Assembly: GCA_048550535.1 (NCBI GenBank)
Contig: JBLYYN010000215.1
Coordinates: 1-16,732, forward strand
Source: CBDULX01 sp048550535
GTDB taxonomy: Bacteria; Pseudomonadota; Gammaproteobacteria; SZUA-229
Length of the DNA: 16,732 bases
Direction: 5' to 3'
Translations under genes and position numbers: made by a program
The notes under the pieces: generated by a model
Seen by the model: the letters and a program-made list of their open reading frames with translations, nothing else
Database searches by the model: none
What the model was told of the DNA's origin: nothing
In this document: positions 1-8,859 of the stretch, piece after piece
Layout: every line of letters starts with the position of its first letter
Numbering within the stretch: position 1 is the first letter of the stretch

Positions 1-408
1 ATACTCAGCGTCCAGCAGAGTTCCCTGTTTATCGATAATAAAAGTGGAACGAACTATACCCATTTTTTTCTCGCCATTTTTTTCCTTTTCCTGCCACACG
101 CCATAGCTGTTGCACACTTCGCCACTGGTATCAGCGAGTAGATCAATTTTAAGTCCAAACTTGTCGATAAAAGCCTTGTGACTTACACAATTATCCTTAC
201 TCACACCAATAACTACTGTATCTTCATTGGCAAAATCACTAGCCAGCGCCGTGAACTCATTTGCTTCGATAGTACAGCCAGGGGTATCATCTTTTGGATA
301 GAAATAAAGAACCACATTTTTTTTAGCCGAAAAATCCGAAAGATTAACCACTTCATCTGACTGGTTAACGGCACTGAAATATGGAGCGGGTTGATTGACT
401 TTAAGCAT
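1..408 (-). CDS. bcp: Bcp-like thioredoxin-dependent peroxiredoxin, 3' end cut by window edge
   Basis: The first 136 residues are visible, and the reading frame is open to the left edge. This is an AhpC/TSA-family peroxiredoxin of the Bcp/PrxQ type, which reduces hydrogen and organic peroxides in the cytoplasm. Seen: the peroxidatic motif YPKDDTPGCT with Cys45, the downstream EVCNSYGVW segment with Cys99, and Arg120 in the VRSTFIID strand expected of the family. Bcp proteins of the E. coli kind carry a resolving Cys five residues after the peroxidatic one; here that position (50) is Asn. Cys74 and Cys99 are the other cysteines present. The enzyme may therefore work as a 1-Cys peroxiredoxin or use a different resolving Cys. 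The start ATG at 408 has GAGG about 8 bases upstream. The gene lies 101 bases downstream of tmcA on the same strand. Confidence 0.93.
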   Translation of the reverse strand, partial: MLKVNQPAPYFSAVNQSDEVVNLSDFSAKKNVVLYFYPKDDTPGCTIEANEFTALASDFANEDTVVIGVSKDNCVSHKAFIDKFGLKIDLLADTSGEVCNSYGVWQEKEKNGEKKMGIVRSTFIIDKQGTLLDAEY

Positions 409-485
409 CTTCACTGCCTCATTTTTTTGTAATTTAAACAACTATCATCGCTTAAGGAATTTTCAAGGTCAAGCCAGGCATAACC

Positions 486-513
486 ATACTATATGTATAC
501 CATTAGTATTCAA
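486..513 (-). promoter_or_regulatory. possible promoter for the peroxiredoxin gene
   Basis: On the minus strand TTGAAT (508-513) and TAGTAT (486-491) are separated by 16 bases, each a partial match to the sigma-70 consensus. They lie at the end of tmcA and would give a leader of about 70 bases before the peroxiredoxin ATG. The AT-rich TATACATATAGTATGG stretch here is the only promoter-like sequence in the gap. This is weak evidence, and read-through from tmcA is equally possible. Confidence 0.25.
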
Positions 514-2660
514 TCTTTAGCGTCCTTTTTTACTTTTTCCAGCAAGCTACTTATCGCCTGTCTTAACTTCCTGACCACATCTGCCTTGCCCGACGCGGCT
601 GTAGTTTTAGCTACAGCCTGCCAATCCATCTTGTTGACTATACGTGTATTAATAACAGCCTGTTGATCGCTGCTCATCGAGCTAATTATATCGGGATAGT
701 GACGCACAAGCTTGCTCAAAGACCACATACAACTTTCGTATCCTCTATGACTATAGGCAAATGAATATATATCCTTCCAGTCACTATCGGTTATGGCCAT
801 ATCGTCTATGACCTGGCTTTTTTGCAGATATGATGACATATCAGGCTGTACATGTTTATAGACCTCATCGATCCATACCGGCAGATATCTCTGAAATCGA
901 GAGCGTACATCCTGCAACACAGGATTTGCTTTCATGCTGACTGGAAACAGCATCACAGCAGAATGTGTGCCACTGGCATGATCACGAGTAAAGCCAAGCC
1001 GTACCATGGTAAAACCTGCATTTTCCCAAAATTTTATTAATTCCACAGTTGCACCGAAACAGCTACCTATTGCATCTATAGGCTGATTTTTTTCTTCTAG
1101 CATTACCGCTTTAAGTAATTGACTTCCAAGCCCTTGTCTCTGAAGCTTGGGATGTACTGCAATTCGCATAATTCTGGAATAGCTTAAAGTCGATGCCGAT
1201 TCACAACCTGCATGCAAACTGAGTGTCTGCGCTAATAAATGACCACTGGGACGCCGTTCTCCCCGGTAAATAAGGCGCGATAATTCAGCATCAAAACCAC
1301 CTTCCTCATTGATTAACACGGCAGCCACAATGCCACCCTGATTTTCAAGGGTGTAAATTCTGACGCCTGATGAATCCAGCATATACTGCAAGTCTGAGGG
1401 CCGAGTTCGATAATGAGCATTGACCAAAATGGCAAACAATGACCTTAATCGATTACTATCATTAATCAACGAATCCCTGTCCTGCAACACCATCTGGAAG
1501 CTGGTTTGCCCATTCACATGTATATGAGAAACATCGGGTAAATCTGCGTCCAGACAGAGTAAATGATCAACCCAGGCTTCAACAGGATCAGCGTCGGCCC
1601 AGCGTACCGGTGTGCTCATAGGAAATAACTGCCAACCGGGTGCCTGTTTGTCCAGCACCTTATCAAACTTTAAGGCAAAACCACGTCCAGTCCCTTCATA
1701 ACCATGCACCGTGGTAGCAAAGACTATTGATGGATATTTGCTCAACAGGGCCTCAAGCATGGGCAATGGAATAGCAGCGGCCTCATCCACCAGCAATAAA
1801 TCCAGCACTTGTCCTGCTTCTAATAAAGCATCCGGGGCAATAAAAACCAGTTCATTTCCCTGAAAATCTAATTGCCCGTGATGTAATACTGCTCCAGCAC
1901 AAACCTGCCTGGCATGCCGAAATACCGGCTCACTGATAGACATCCTCGGTGCAGTTACAACTATCCGACTCACTCCCTGCTGCAATAATCGCCCTGCTGC
2001 CAGGCCCAATGCGGCTGACTTTCCCCGCCCACGATCAGACATAAGCACTATCGCCGCAGGTATTTTTGTCCCCGCCATGAGCTCAATAGCTTCTACAACC
2101 TGTCTCTGCTCAACTGTGCGAAAAGGCTCTGCTGGCGCCACTGGCGGAGAATTAGCCGAACAATTACTATCAGGTTTCGGCGGTAATTGACCTTGTTCTA
2201 GCCAGTGTACTGAAACATCATTCCTGATCATGTTTAAAACCATCTGAAGGAATCGACTGGATTTCAGTTCAAGCCAGTTTTTTTTATCGGGAATCAATAG
2301 AAAAAATATACCACCACCCACCAGGGTGCCGCTTATTGCGCCAAAGGCATCTGGATCAAATCCTGAGTACATATCGAAAACAATGGCATCATATTCTTGA
2401 CCTAATTGGGTCAATGCCTGTTTTTGCCGCAGTGCTCCCGGCAGATGATCTGATAAGCATATTATTTTTTCCAATGCGGCTTTAGTGATGAGATCACTCA
2501 CCATTGAATAACAGTACTGCTGTGATCCTGATATCGCAATGGCCAGTCTATGCCTGTTGTGAATGGCGCATTTCCTCATCACCATCAGCCATGCTTTGTA
2601 TTCATCAGCCATAGTGAAATCCTGACGGCTACGCTTATCTTCAGGGGTTATATGGGTCAT
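510..2660 (-). CDS. tmcA: tRNA(Met) cytidine acetyltransferase TmcA
   Basis: TmcA acetylates N4 of the wobble cytidine (C34) of elongator tRNA(Met), using acetyl-CoA and driven by ATP or GTP hydrolysis; ac4C prevents misreading of AUA codons. Seen in order: an N-terminal TmcA domain (about 20-150), an RecD-like helicase/NTPase domain with Walker A SDRGRGKSA (208-216) and Walker B VDEAAAIP (Asp292-Glu293), a GNAT acetyltransferase domain with the acetyl-CoA loop RIAVHP..Q..GLGS (499-512), and a C-terminal helical region expected to bind tRNA (about 570-716). The length of 716 is slightly above the roughly 670 of E. coli TmcA. Two starts are possible. The ATG at 2660 has no clear ribosome site, whereas Met17 at 2612 is preceded by AGGA seven bases upstream and would give 700 residues; I favour 2612 but list the longer frame. 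All key motifs look intact. Confidence 0.96.
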   Translation of the reverse strand: MTHITPEDKRSRQDFTMADEYKAWLMVMRKCAIHNRHRLAIAISGSQQYCYSMVSDLITKAALEKIICLSDHLPGALRQKQALTQLGQEYDAIVFDMYSGFDPDAFGAISGTLVGGGIFFLLIPDKKNWLELKSSRFLQMVLNMIRNDVSVHWLEQGQLPPKPDSNCSANSPPVAPAEPFRTVEQRQVVEAIELMAGTKIPAAIVLMSDRGRGKSAALGLAAGRLLQQGVSRIVVTAPRMSISEPVFRHARQVCAGAVLHHGQLDFQGNELVFIAPDALLEAGQVLDLLLVDEAAAIPLPMLEALLSKYPSIVFATTVHGYEGTGRGFALKFDKVLDKQAPGWQLFPMSTPVRWADADPVEAWVDHLLCLDADLPDVSHIHVNGQTSFQMVLQDRDSLINDSNRLRSLFAILVNAHYRTRPSDLQYMLDSSGVRIYTLENQGGIVAAVLINEEGGFDAELSRLIYRGERRPSGHLLAQTLSLHAGCESASTLSYSRIMRIAVHPKLQRQGLGSQLLKAVMLEEKNQPIDAIGSCFGATVELIKFWENAGFTMVRLGFTRDHASGTHSAVMLFPVSMKANPVLQDVRSRFQRYLPVWIDEVYKHVQPDMSSYLQKSQVIDDMAITDSDWKDIYSFAYSHRGYESCMWSLSKLVRHYPDIISSMSSDQQAVINTRIVNKMDWQAVAKTTAASGKADVVRKLRQAISSLLEKVKKDAKD

Positions 2661-3033
2661 AGCTGGTTCTTACATAAAATTTAATAAGCTATTTTCACTC
2701 ATAGCAAGCCTTAAAGCCGCAACAATAAAATAGACAAAAATCATATAATTAGACTGATCCTCGATGAAACTAGCTTTGATCAATCACCCCCTCAGTCAGC
2801 GCCAGCTAAGTTTTAGCAACGACAGCTAAACATCTATTCTACAAACAGGCCAGGTACCCCTTGCCGAGACTGGTGATAAACGGCTATATTAACAACAACT
2901 GCTATTTACACCCGTTTTCGCAGAAATATCCATCATCAGTTGAGAATAATCAATGATATAGAACCATTCACTGACATTGTATATCACTAATTAACTCAAA
3001 ATTTAAAACATACGCTCCTATTGAGGCGGAATA
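2661..3033. other. intergenic region between divergent tmcA and the TehA-like gene
   Basis: These 373 AT-rich bases separate divergently transcribed genes and must hold the promoters for both. I see no open frame worth calling and no tRNA. A TATAAT hexamer at 2744-2749 (plus strand) has no good -35 at the right distance. A short inverted repeat, TTTAGC (2812-2817) and GCTAAA (2825-2830) around a seven-base loop, is the only symmetrical element I found; its role is unknown. Confidence 0.5.
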
Positions 3034-3990
3034 ATGAACCAAAACAGTCGTATTGCATACTTCCCAATATCCTTTTTTGCAATGATCATGGGCTTATCTG
3101 GTCTGACCATAGCCTGGGAAAAAGCACAACATGTGTACGCATTAAATCTGCCAATTAATCTTCTACTTACCAGCATAACTACTATCGCATTCGTGATATT
3201 GATATTAGTGTATGGGTATAAATTTATAAATTATCGTGACCAGGTACAACAGGAGTTCAGACACCCCATCAAACTGAATTTTTTTCCCACAATATCCATA
3301 AGCCTGATACTGTTATCCGTTATTTATTTATCCTGGGATACAACGATTAGTCAATACCTGTGGATTTCCGGTTCAAGTATACATTTAGTATTCACGCTTT
3401 ATGTAGTGAATTCCTGGATTCATCATGAACATTACGAAATACATCATCTGAACCCTGCCTGGTTTATTCCGGCCGTGGGTAATGTCCTGGTACCCATAGC
3501 AGGCGTACCATTGGGATATCTTGATGTGTCATGGTTCTTTTTCAGTATCGGCATGATATTCTGGATAATCTTACTGACCATCATGTTTTATAGGATATTA
3601 TTTCATAACCCTATTGCTGATCGTCTATTACCCACCATGTTTATCCTTATTGCGCCACCTGCTGTAGGCTTTATATCCTATATGAAACTGGCAGTAGAGA
3701 TCGATGCATTTGCTCGAATTCTGTATTTTATCGGCCTGTTTTTTACACTGTTGCTGTTTGCTCAAATTATCCGTTTCATCAAGCTTAAATTCTTTCTCTC
3801 ATGGTGGGCCTATTCATTTCCAGTTGCAGCCATGACCATAGCCAGCCTGAGGATGTTTGAAATAACATCAAATCACATCTATAGCTATATCAGTATATTA
3901 CTTCTCGTAGTATTAACTTTTATTGTTGGCTTATTACTCATAAGAACTCTGAGCGCCATATACAAAAAAGATATCTGTGTGAAAGAATAG
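3034..3990 (+). CDS. TehA/SLAC1-family (TDT) anion channel or C4-dicarboxylate carrier
   Basis: An inner-membrane protein of the tellurite-resistance/dicarboxylate transporter (TDT) family, which includes bacterial TehA, plant SLAC1 anion channels and fungal malate carriers. At 318 residues it has the family's usual size, and I count about ten hydrophobic helices from residue 9 to 308. Family signatures seen: FFAMIMGLSGL (14-24) in helix 1, NPAWFIPAVGNVLVPIAG (140-157), FILIAPPAVGFISY (203-216) and WWAYSFP (257-263). The Phe at 262 in the last motif sits where the family's pore-gating Phe is expected; that assignment is by motif only. GAGG lies about nine bases before the ATG. The substrate cannot be read from the sequence. 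It is divergent from tmcA and upstream of a small HNH gene on the same strand, 106 bases apart. Confidence 0.9.
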   Translation: MNQNSRIAYFPISFFAMIMGLSGLTIAWEKAQHVYALNLPINLLLTSITTIAFVILILVYGYKFINYRDQVQQEFRHPIKLNFFPTISISLILLSVIYLSWDTTISQYLWISGSSIHLVFTLYVVNSWIHHEHYEIHHLNPAWFIPAVGNVLVPIAGVPLGYLDVSWFFFSIGMIFWIILLTIMFYRILFHNPIADRLLPTMFILIAPPAVGFISYMKLAVEIDAFARILYFIGLFFTLLLFAQIIRFIKLKFFLSWWAYSFPVAAMTIASLRMFEITSNHIYSYISILLLVVLTFIVGLLLIRTLSAIYKKDICVKE

Positions 3991-4096
3991 GCTGCTATCT
4001 TAACAACCGGGCCAGTGACATAAGACCAGGGGCGCCCTGATTATATGATTATCACCCGCTTGTCCGATTAATTGCTTCAAGCACTTCTGGCTCACC

Positions 4097-4378
4097 ATGG
4101 ATATACGACTGCAGCGAAAAATTATAGCAAGCATTGTCAAGGATGAGCACAGTGACTGCTGGATATGGACCGATCAATTATCCCATAGCGGATATGGGAA
4201 AATCATGATCAAAGATGATGACTACAAAACGCGCATGGAAAGCGCGCAGGATGTCAGCTATGCCGCGTTTATAGGCCCGATACCCAATGGCATGCTCACC
4301 CGTCATACATGCGATAACCGTTTATGTGTAAACCCTGAGCATCTGGAACTATTTGACCCAGAAGCCTGGAGAAAGTGA
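4097..4378 (+). CDS. small stand-alone HNH endonuclease-family protein
   Basis: 93 residues resembling the HNH_3 type of nuclease found in phages, homing elements and some bacterial chromosomes. Seen: CWIW (21-24), SGYGK (31-35), SYAAFIGPIPNGM (54-66) and the metal-site core RHTCDNRLCVNPEHL (69-83), in which His70, Asp73/Asn74, Asn79 and His82 form the HNH pattern and Cys72/Cys77 are typical companions. The usual AHR before the SY motif is replaced by AQD (50-52), so part of the family consensus is missing. The protein ends soon after the second His and lacks the C-terminal DNA-binding tail many relatives have. The ATG has no convincing ribosome site; an in-frame stop at 4046 limits extension upstream. 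It converges on the helicase operon, with 148 bases between the stop codons. It could be a free-standing nuclease or a domesticated remnant. Confidence 0.8.
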   Translation: MDIRLQRKIIASIVKDEHSDCWIWTDQLSHSGYGKIMIKDDDYKTRMESAQDVSYAAFIGPIPNGMLTRHTCDNRLCVNPEHLELFDPEAWRK

Positions 4379-4446
4379 TCCGTATCAACGGGTATAAAAG
4401 GATAAAACATTTGAAATAATATATGTGCTATCAGAGCATAGATTGA

Positions 4447-4467
4447 GTTTAACTTCACAAGCTAAAC
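4447..4467. terminator. possible hairpin between converging HNH and helicase genes
   Basis: GTTTA and CTT pair with AAG and TAAAC around a CAC loop, with one internal mismatch. It lies 68 bases after the HNH stop and 60 bases after the helicase stop on the other strand. There is no strong uridine run on either side, though CTTTTCT follows on the plus strand, so terminator function is uncertain. Confidence 0.3.
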
Positions 4468-4526
4468 ACAACTTTTCTACAGGCTCTACCATATTATTCA
4501 CACTCGACCGTCTAATTTAAAACTGA

Positions 4527-7500
4527 TTAAGCTTTTTTTAACTGCTCTTTTTCAATTCCTGACTCAAAGTCCATATGCTCAAGCTTCTCCATTAACGTGC
4601 GGAAGGTTTGTCCATTCTCATTAACCAGCTCATGAGGAAAAATAAATACGGGATCAATACCCGGAGATACACGTTTTAGCTGAAAAAAGTAGTCTACAAT
4701 CGTCAGCCCAACGTTTTTCTCACATCCAAATCCTGACAGATCCACCAAACCGACGACTTCCCCAGCTGCGCCCACTGGGAATGCAATAAGATCGACCACA
4801 CGCCCTGAATCACCGACAGCGATGTCTTCCCGGAAATCTATGTAGCCTCCCTGAATATTCTGCCGAATCTCTTTGGTACTGCGTTTACTGGATATCTCCA
4901 GAGTAAATTTCAGCAGGCTTGACAGCAAGGATTCTTTTTGAATGCTCTCTACTGAATCCTCCTGGCTATTATTCTCTTGTTGGCGACCAAGGGCCCGCCA
5001 CAAATACTTCGTAATGTTAGACTTACCGTGTTCAAGCTGTTCAAAATTCCGATGAAGATAATGAAAAGCTTTTTTCTTGGGTCGACTCATCAGTACATTC
5101 AATTCACCTTTTCTTTTTTCAGCAACATCACCTTGTTTAAATGCACCCAGGTTATAACGTGTGATATCCCACAGGTAAAAAATATAGTCACGTTCTTTGC
5201 CTTGCAACGCGGCACCTGCACCATCGAGAACATCATCCCCTCTCTTTAACTTAGTGAGATATTTATCTTTAATAAACTTAACATAGGGCTCATTCTTAAG
5301 CAGGAAATAACACAGCGCCACATCGGTTTCCATATTGATTTTTTTAGCTGTGGATTTTTCTATCTCTTTTACAGACTTCACCACAAAATCCATATAACGA
5401 TCGACCATTGCAGTTTCTATTCCCTTGAATTTTCCGCTGGTAGCTTTTTTGGAGGCTTTTACTTTTTGCTCACTGTAGTCAACCGCCACTGCTGATTCAT
5501 GCTCCGGAAGATTCCATTGCATTATATTCAACTCGTCGTCATATACATATTTGTTAGAGAATTCAATAATATCTCCTGGGCATCGATAGTGCTCATCTAA
5601 CATTACAGAAGCCTGTTTAATCGATTTTACCAATGCAAAAATATGTGAACCGCCGCCTTTAAAACCACGAGCCTGGGTAGATCTTAAGTGCTCATCAAGC
5701 TCATGGTCCTTGAATAGGTAATCATCGATCACAGAGTCTTTCTGCAGTACTGTCTGCTTATCATCACCGACCACTAGTAACCTTTTGGCCCGGAACATAA
5801 GAGACATGGCATCATCAACCCGGCACTGAGTAGCTTCATCGATAATCACAAGATCAAAGCTTTGCTCATTACAGGGTAACAGAAAGGGAACCGCCTGTTT
5901 CCTCACTACCCAGATTGGGAAGGTATCAAAAAGCTTCTGTTTCAGCTCTTCAAAAACACTGCCACTTTCACTGACTGAGTTGAACTGTTTAAGACTATCA
6001 GCTAGTGCCATAATACTGGTGATATTATTGGTTCCTGACCCTCTCTTCGAAGCCGTGGCTGATTGAACAATTTCTCGAAGATTCTCCACCAGGCGCTCCC
6101 TTACCACCCTGTCCTGTTGTTTAAATAGATCATCAATTTGGTCCAGATCCCCCTGTATGGATGAACCTTTGGCCTGGTCAATACCAACTTCGACACCTGA
6201 CTGTCTTTGAATGCTGCGATACAGGCTGAGCGCACGGCAGGGTGCCTCACCTAATCGTATAGATTCATGCATATCCTTTAATAAATCCCACAGACCACTG
6301 GACCATGAAGCTGACATTTTAAGAAGAGAAATCTGATCCCGAACGTTGCGCAGAAGTTTTTTTGTGCTTGTTTGTAACGGCGGCCTGAATGCAGAGTGAA
6401 GCTTTCTGAAAAATTTGGTAAAACTGTTTACCTGTGATGACATCCTAAGCTGAATCACTGATTCCAGGTAACGAATAATTTCATGGCGAGGGTATTCTCT
6501 GGTAATCTCCTGAAAAGCTTCTATAGTTTTCGGTTTTTTCTCAAGAATCAATGACAGTATTTTTTCGTCATCTTTTAGTATTTTAATTTCTGTATCCAGG
6601 TTTTTTCCTGGTATTTTGAAGAAATTATAGCAATCTTCCATATTATCTTTAATAAGATTGAAGCGATTACGTACAAAACTATCAATTAATTCCCGATGCT
6701 GTGCTTTTTTTCCCTGCAATATACCCAGAAACTCAAGCAGACTCGGTATATCGATATTACTATTGTCTTTATTAAGCACCCTGTGGTCAAAGGCAACATC
6801 CTCAGCCATATATGCAAACATTTTTTTGTTAATCTGTGCTTTTAATTTCTCAATTTTCTCACCCAGGTTTTTAATCTTCCTCTCCAGATTTTCTCCTTTA
6901 GCACCTGAGCCCGGCCCCAAATCCTGGACTTTAAAAGCGCTGCTCAGACTTTTCACCAAATCCGGCAAACTCTGATCCCCCGTCTGCACTTCACCGACTA
7001 CCTTGATGGCGCTAAATAATAAGTCTATCCATTTACGTTCGGCGGGGGTTCCTTTATCTGCACCAACTAAATACTCCTGTAATTTTTCTATCAAGGCTTC
7101 AATAGCACCCTTCTGATCACTTACAATAAGTATTTTTTGTTTACTGTTTATACAGTGCAGCAGCAGGTTCATAATGGTAAATGTCTTACCTGTACCAGGG
7201 GGACCTTCCAGTAGGACAAGATCGTGATTTTTAAGCTGATCTACCAGAGTTCTTGTACTATGTGGTAATGCCCCTGGCATCCAGATGATAGGGGCAAAAT
7301 CATCTTTTTTATGATTATCGGGTTCCTGTTCAGGTGTCAGAAACTTACCCAGTAATGAGTTATAAAATCGTCTGCTTGATTGATGGGCAATTGCATTTAT
7401 CTGATCCAGGTCAAGCTCGAGAGCCTGATCAATGGGATTCAGCAGTTTTGGAGCCCGGTAAAGGTAGACACTCTGTAAGTCACATTCGATACCCTTGACC

Positions 7501-8840
7501 TTAAGATCACCCAGGATACCACCTTTGCCATTCTCGTCCTGATAGCCAAAGAGAATTTCTCTGGTTCTATCGAATACAGCCTCTTTAACCGGTAGAAAAC
7601 GAGATAGATGTATTCGATCATTCAATCTATCAACACTGACATCCTGCGCTAACAGGGTTTTAAAAAATTTATCTACCTGATCCTCACCGACAATCGTGTC
7701 ACTGAATTTATCCACCAGATGCGCAAGTGCCAGGTGATTTAAATAGATCTGTCCGTCCTGCCTGGATTCCAGATAAACACCCCGCCCAGATTCACGGATA
7801 CGTACTTTATTGTAGTAAAGGGGAAAGCGAAAAGTTCTGATCGACCTATTAAAAGTAAACAGAGCATCGACAATTTCAAACCCAAGGTAGAAATCACATG
7901 ATCGATCATTGATGAATCTATCACGAAACTCACTTGATTCAGCAGCACTAAGTTCAAAATAGAATTTTCCAGTTTCAAAAGCCTTGACCTCTGATGATGA
8001 CAAAGGGATGGGAAACTGGGATAAAATGGGTTTACTCTTTGTGCTTTTTGCTTCTTGTTTGTCTTCAGAATCTGCAGCCGGCGCCAGGGATATTTTAGTG
8101 CCCCCAAACACATCTTCGTAATCGATTCTAATGTCTTTCTCATTGAATCGCTCGCCCAGTTTCGGTTTATACAAATTAGCATCGGCTTTTAGCCTCGATT
8201 CTCTTAATCCTGGCTTCTGTTTCGGTTCAGCATCTTTATCTGTATCTAAAATTTCAGCATCTATTATGACCTTTTGAGCAAGGCTGGGTGTGTATCGCTC
8301 AATATGCTGTAACACATCCTTGCGCAAAGCAAGGTTACTGGTAATGCTTTTACTGCCTTTGACGAAACTGAACTGAAATAATTTATGGTAGGAGATTATC
8401 TCTTCTAATACATCATTGGGATGCTGGAGTTTGTCACTGTATAGAAGCTGATCAAGCGCATGCAGACTGCGGCGACTCACCGTTATATACCCTGAGGAAC
8501 CCTCCCTTTCCTCAATGTCCTGGATAATCAGATTATCAATATCTGTAGTTGACGATTTGAAATAGAAATAATCCCGGTTGAGAAAGGCAGCGGACAGTTC
8601 AAAAGCTTCAGGGCTTTTCTTACTGATTTCATTTTTCAGTATCATCCTGATTGCGGCTCTAAACCGTCCAAAAATGAAACGTGGGATGAATATCTTCTTA
8701 CCTTCAGCAGTATTTTCTAATGCATAAACCTGGAATCCATGATCATTTTTAAAACGATGAATACTAAATACATTATGGCGATCGCCCCGTTTAGAGAGTC
8801 GTATCTCGCTAGTCTTTCGTCTAGAACTCGTAATTGCCAC
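4527..8840 (-). CDS. large superfamily 1 (Upf1/DNA2-like) helicase, last gene of the MotAB-like operon
   Basis: A 1437-residue predicted ATP-dependent nucleic-acid helicase. Helicase motifs seen: Walker A GPPGTGKT (546-553), Walker B IIDEATQ (Asp1001-Glu1002), motif III VGDDKQ (1024-1029), HYRCP with Arg1086, a QGKERD segment around Glu1216 and motif VI LMSRPKKK with Arg1253. All catalytic residues expected of SF1 are present. About 450 residues separate Walker A from Walker B and include a charged coiled-coil stretch near 650-672. The first 540 residues are unassigned. The C-terminal 120 residues (RVVDLIAFP with Asp1350, GLVDLSGF with Asp1367) resemble the core of PD-(D/E)XK nuclease folds, but the catalytic Lys position reads Ser, so a nuclease may be inactive or absent. 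The start is GTG, with GAGG seven bases upstream. The gene begins 19 bases after the MotB-like gene. By analogy with Zorya it is probably the DNA-acting effector; that is inference. Confidence 0.93.
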   Translation of the reverse strand: MAITSSRRKTSEIRLSKRGDRHNVFSIHRFKNDHGFQVYALENTAEGKKIFIPRFIFGRFRAAIRMILKNEISKKSPEAFELSAAFLNRDYFYFKSSTTDIDNLIIQDIEEREGSSGYITVSRRSLHALDQLLYSDKLQHPNDVLEEIISYHKLFQFSFVKGSKSITSNLALRKDVLQHIERYTPSLAQKVIIDAEILDTDKDAEPKQKPGLRESRLKADANLYKPKLGERFNEKDIRIDYEDVFGGTKISLAPAADSEDKQEAKSTKSKPILSQFPIPLSSSEVKAFETGKFYFELSAAESSEFRDRFINDRSCDFYLGFEIVDALFTFNRSIRTFRFPLYYNKVRIRESGRGVYLESRQDGQIYLNHLALAHLVDKFSDTIVGEDQVDKFFKTLLAQDVSVDRLNDRIHLSRFLPVKEAVFDRTREILFGYQDENGKGGILGDLKVKGIECDLQSVYLYRAPKLLNPIDQALELDLDQINAIAHQSSRRFYNSLLGKFLTPEQEPDNHKKDDFAPIIWMPGALPHSTRTLVDQLKNHDLVLLEGPPGTGKTFTIMNLLLHCINSKQKILIVSDQKGAIEALIEKLQEYLVGADKGTPAERKWIDLLFSAIKVVGEVQTGDQSLPDLVKSLSSAFKVQDLGPGSGAKGENLERKIKNLGEKIEKLKAQINKKMFAYMAEDVAFDHRVLNKDNSNIDIPSLLEFLGILQGKKAQHRELIDSFVRNRFNLIKDNMEDCYNFFKIPGKNLDTEIKILKDDEKILSLILEKKPKTIEAFQEITREYPRHEIIRYLESVIQLRMSSQVNSFTKFFRKLHSAFRPPLQTSTKKLLRNVRDQISLLKMSASWSSGLWDLLKDMHESIRLGEAPCRALSLYRSIQRQSGVEVGIDQAKGSSIQGDLDQIDDLFKQQDRVVRERLVENLREIVQSATASKRGSGTNNITSIMALADSLKQFNSVSESGSVFEELKQKLFDTFPIWVVRKQAVPFLLPCNEQSFDLVIIDEATQCRVDDAMSLMFRAKRLLVVGDDKQTVLQKDSVIDDYLFKDHELDEHLRSTQARGFKGGGSHIFALVKSIKQASVMLDEHYRCPGDIIEFSNKYVYDDELNIMQWNLPEHESAVAVDYSEQKVKASKKATSGKFKGIETAMVDRYMDFVVKSVKEIEKSTAKKINMETDVALCYFLLKNEPYVKFIKDKYLTKLKRGDDVLDGAGAALQGKERDYIFYLWDITRYNLGAFKQGDVAEKRKGELNVLMSRPKKKAFHYLHRNFEQLEHGKSNITKYLWRALGRQQENNSQEDSVESIQKESLLSSLLKFTLEISSKRSTKEIRQNIQGGYIDFREDIAVGDSGRVVDLIAFPVGAAGEVVGLVDLSGFGCEKNVGLTIVDYFFQLKRVSPGIDPVFIFPHELVNENGQTFRTLMEKLEHMDFESGIEKEQLKKA

Positions 8841-8859
8841 TATTTACCCTCATAAGCTT

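Noticed and set aside
2744..2749. TATAAT upstream of the transporter gene
   Set aside because: No -35 hexamer at 16-18 bases and nearly 290 bases from the ATG; likely chance in AT-rich DNA.
4027..4039. CAGGGGCGCCCTG near-palindrome after the transporter gene
   Set aside because: The stem is only five pairs with a three-base loop and no T run follows, so it is not a convincing terminator.
6658..6975. 105-codon plus-strand frame
   Set aside because: Antisense to the coiled-coil insert of the helicase; serine- and leucine-rich shadow of Lys/Glu-rich coding.
7739..8182. 147-codon minus-strand frame
   Set aside because: Lies wholly inside the helicase gene in another frame; its composition is not protein-like and it has no ribosome site.
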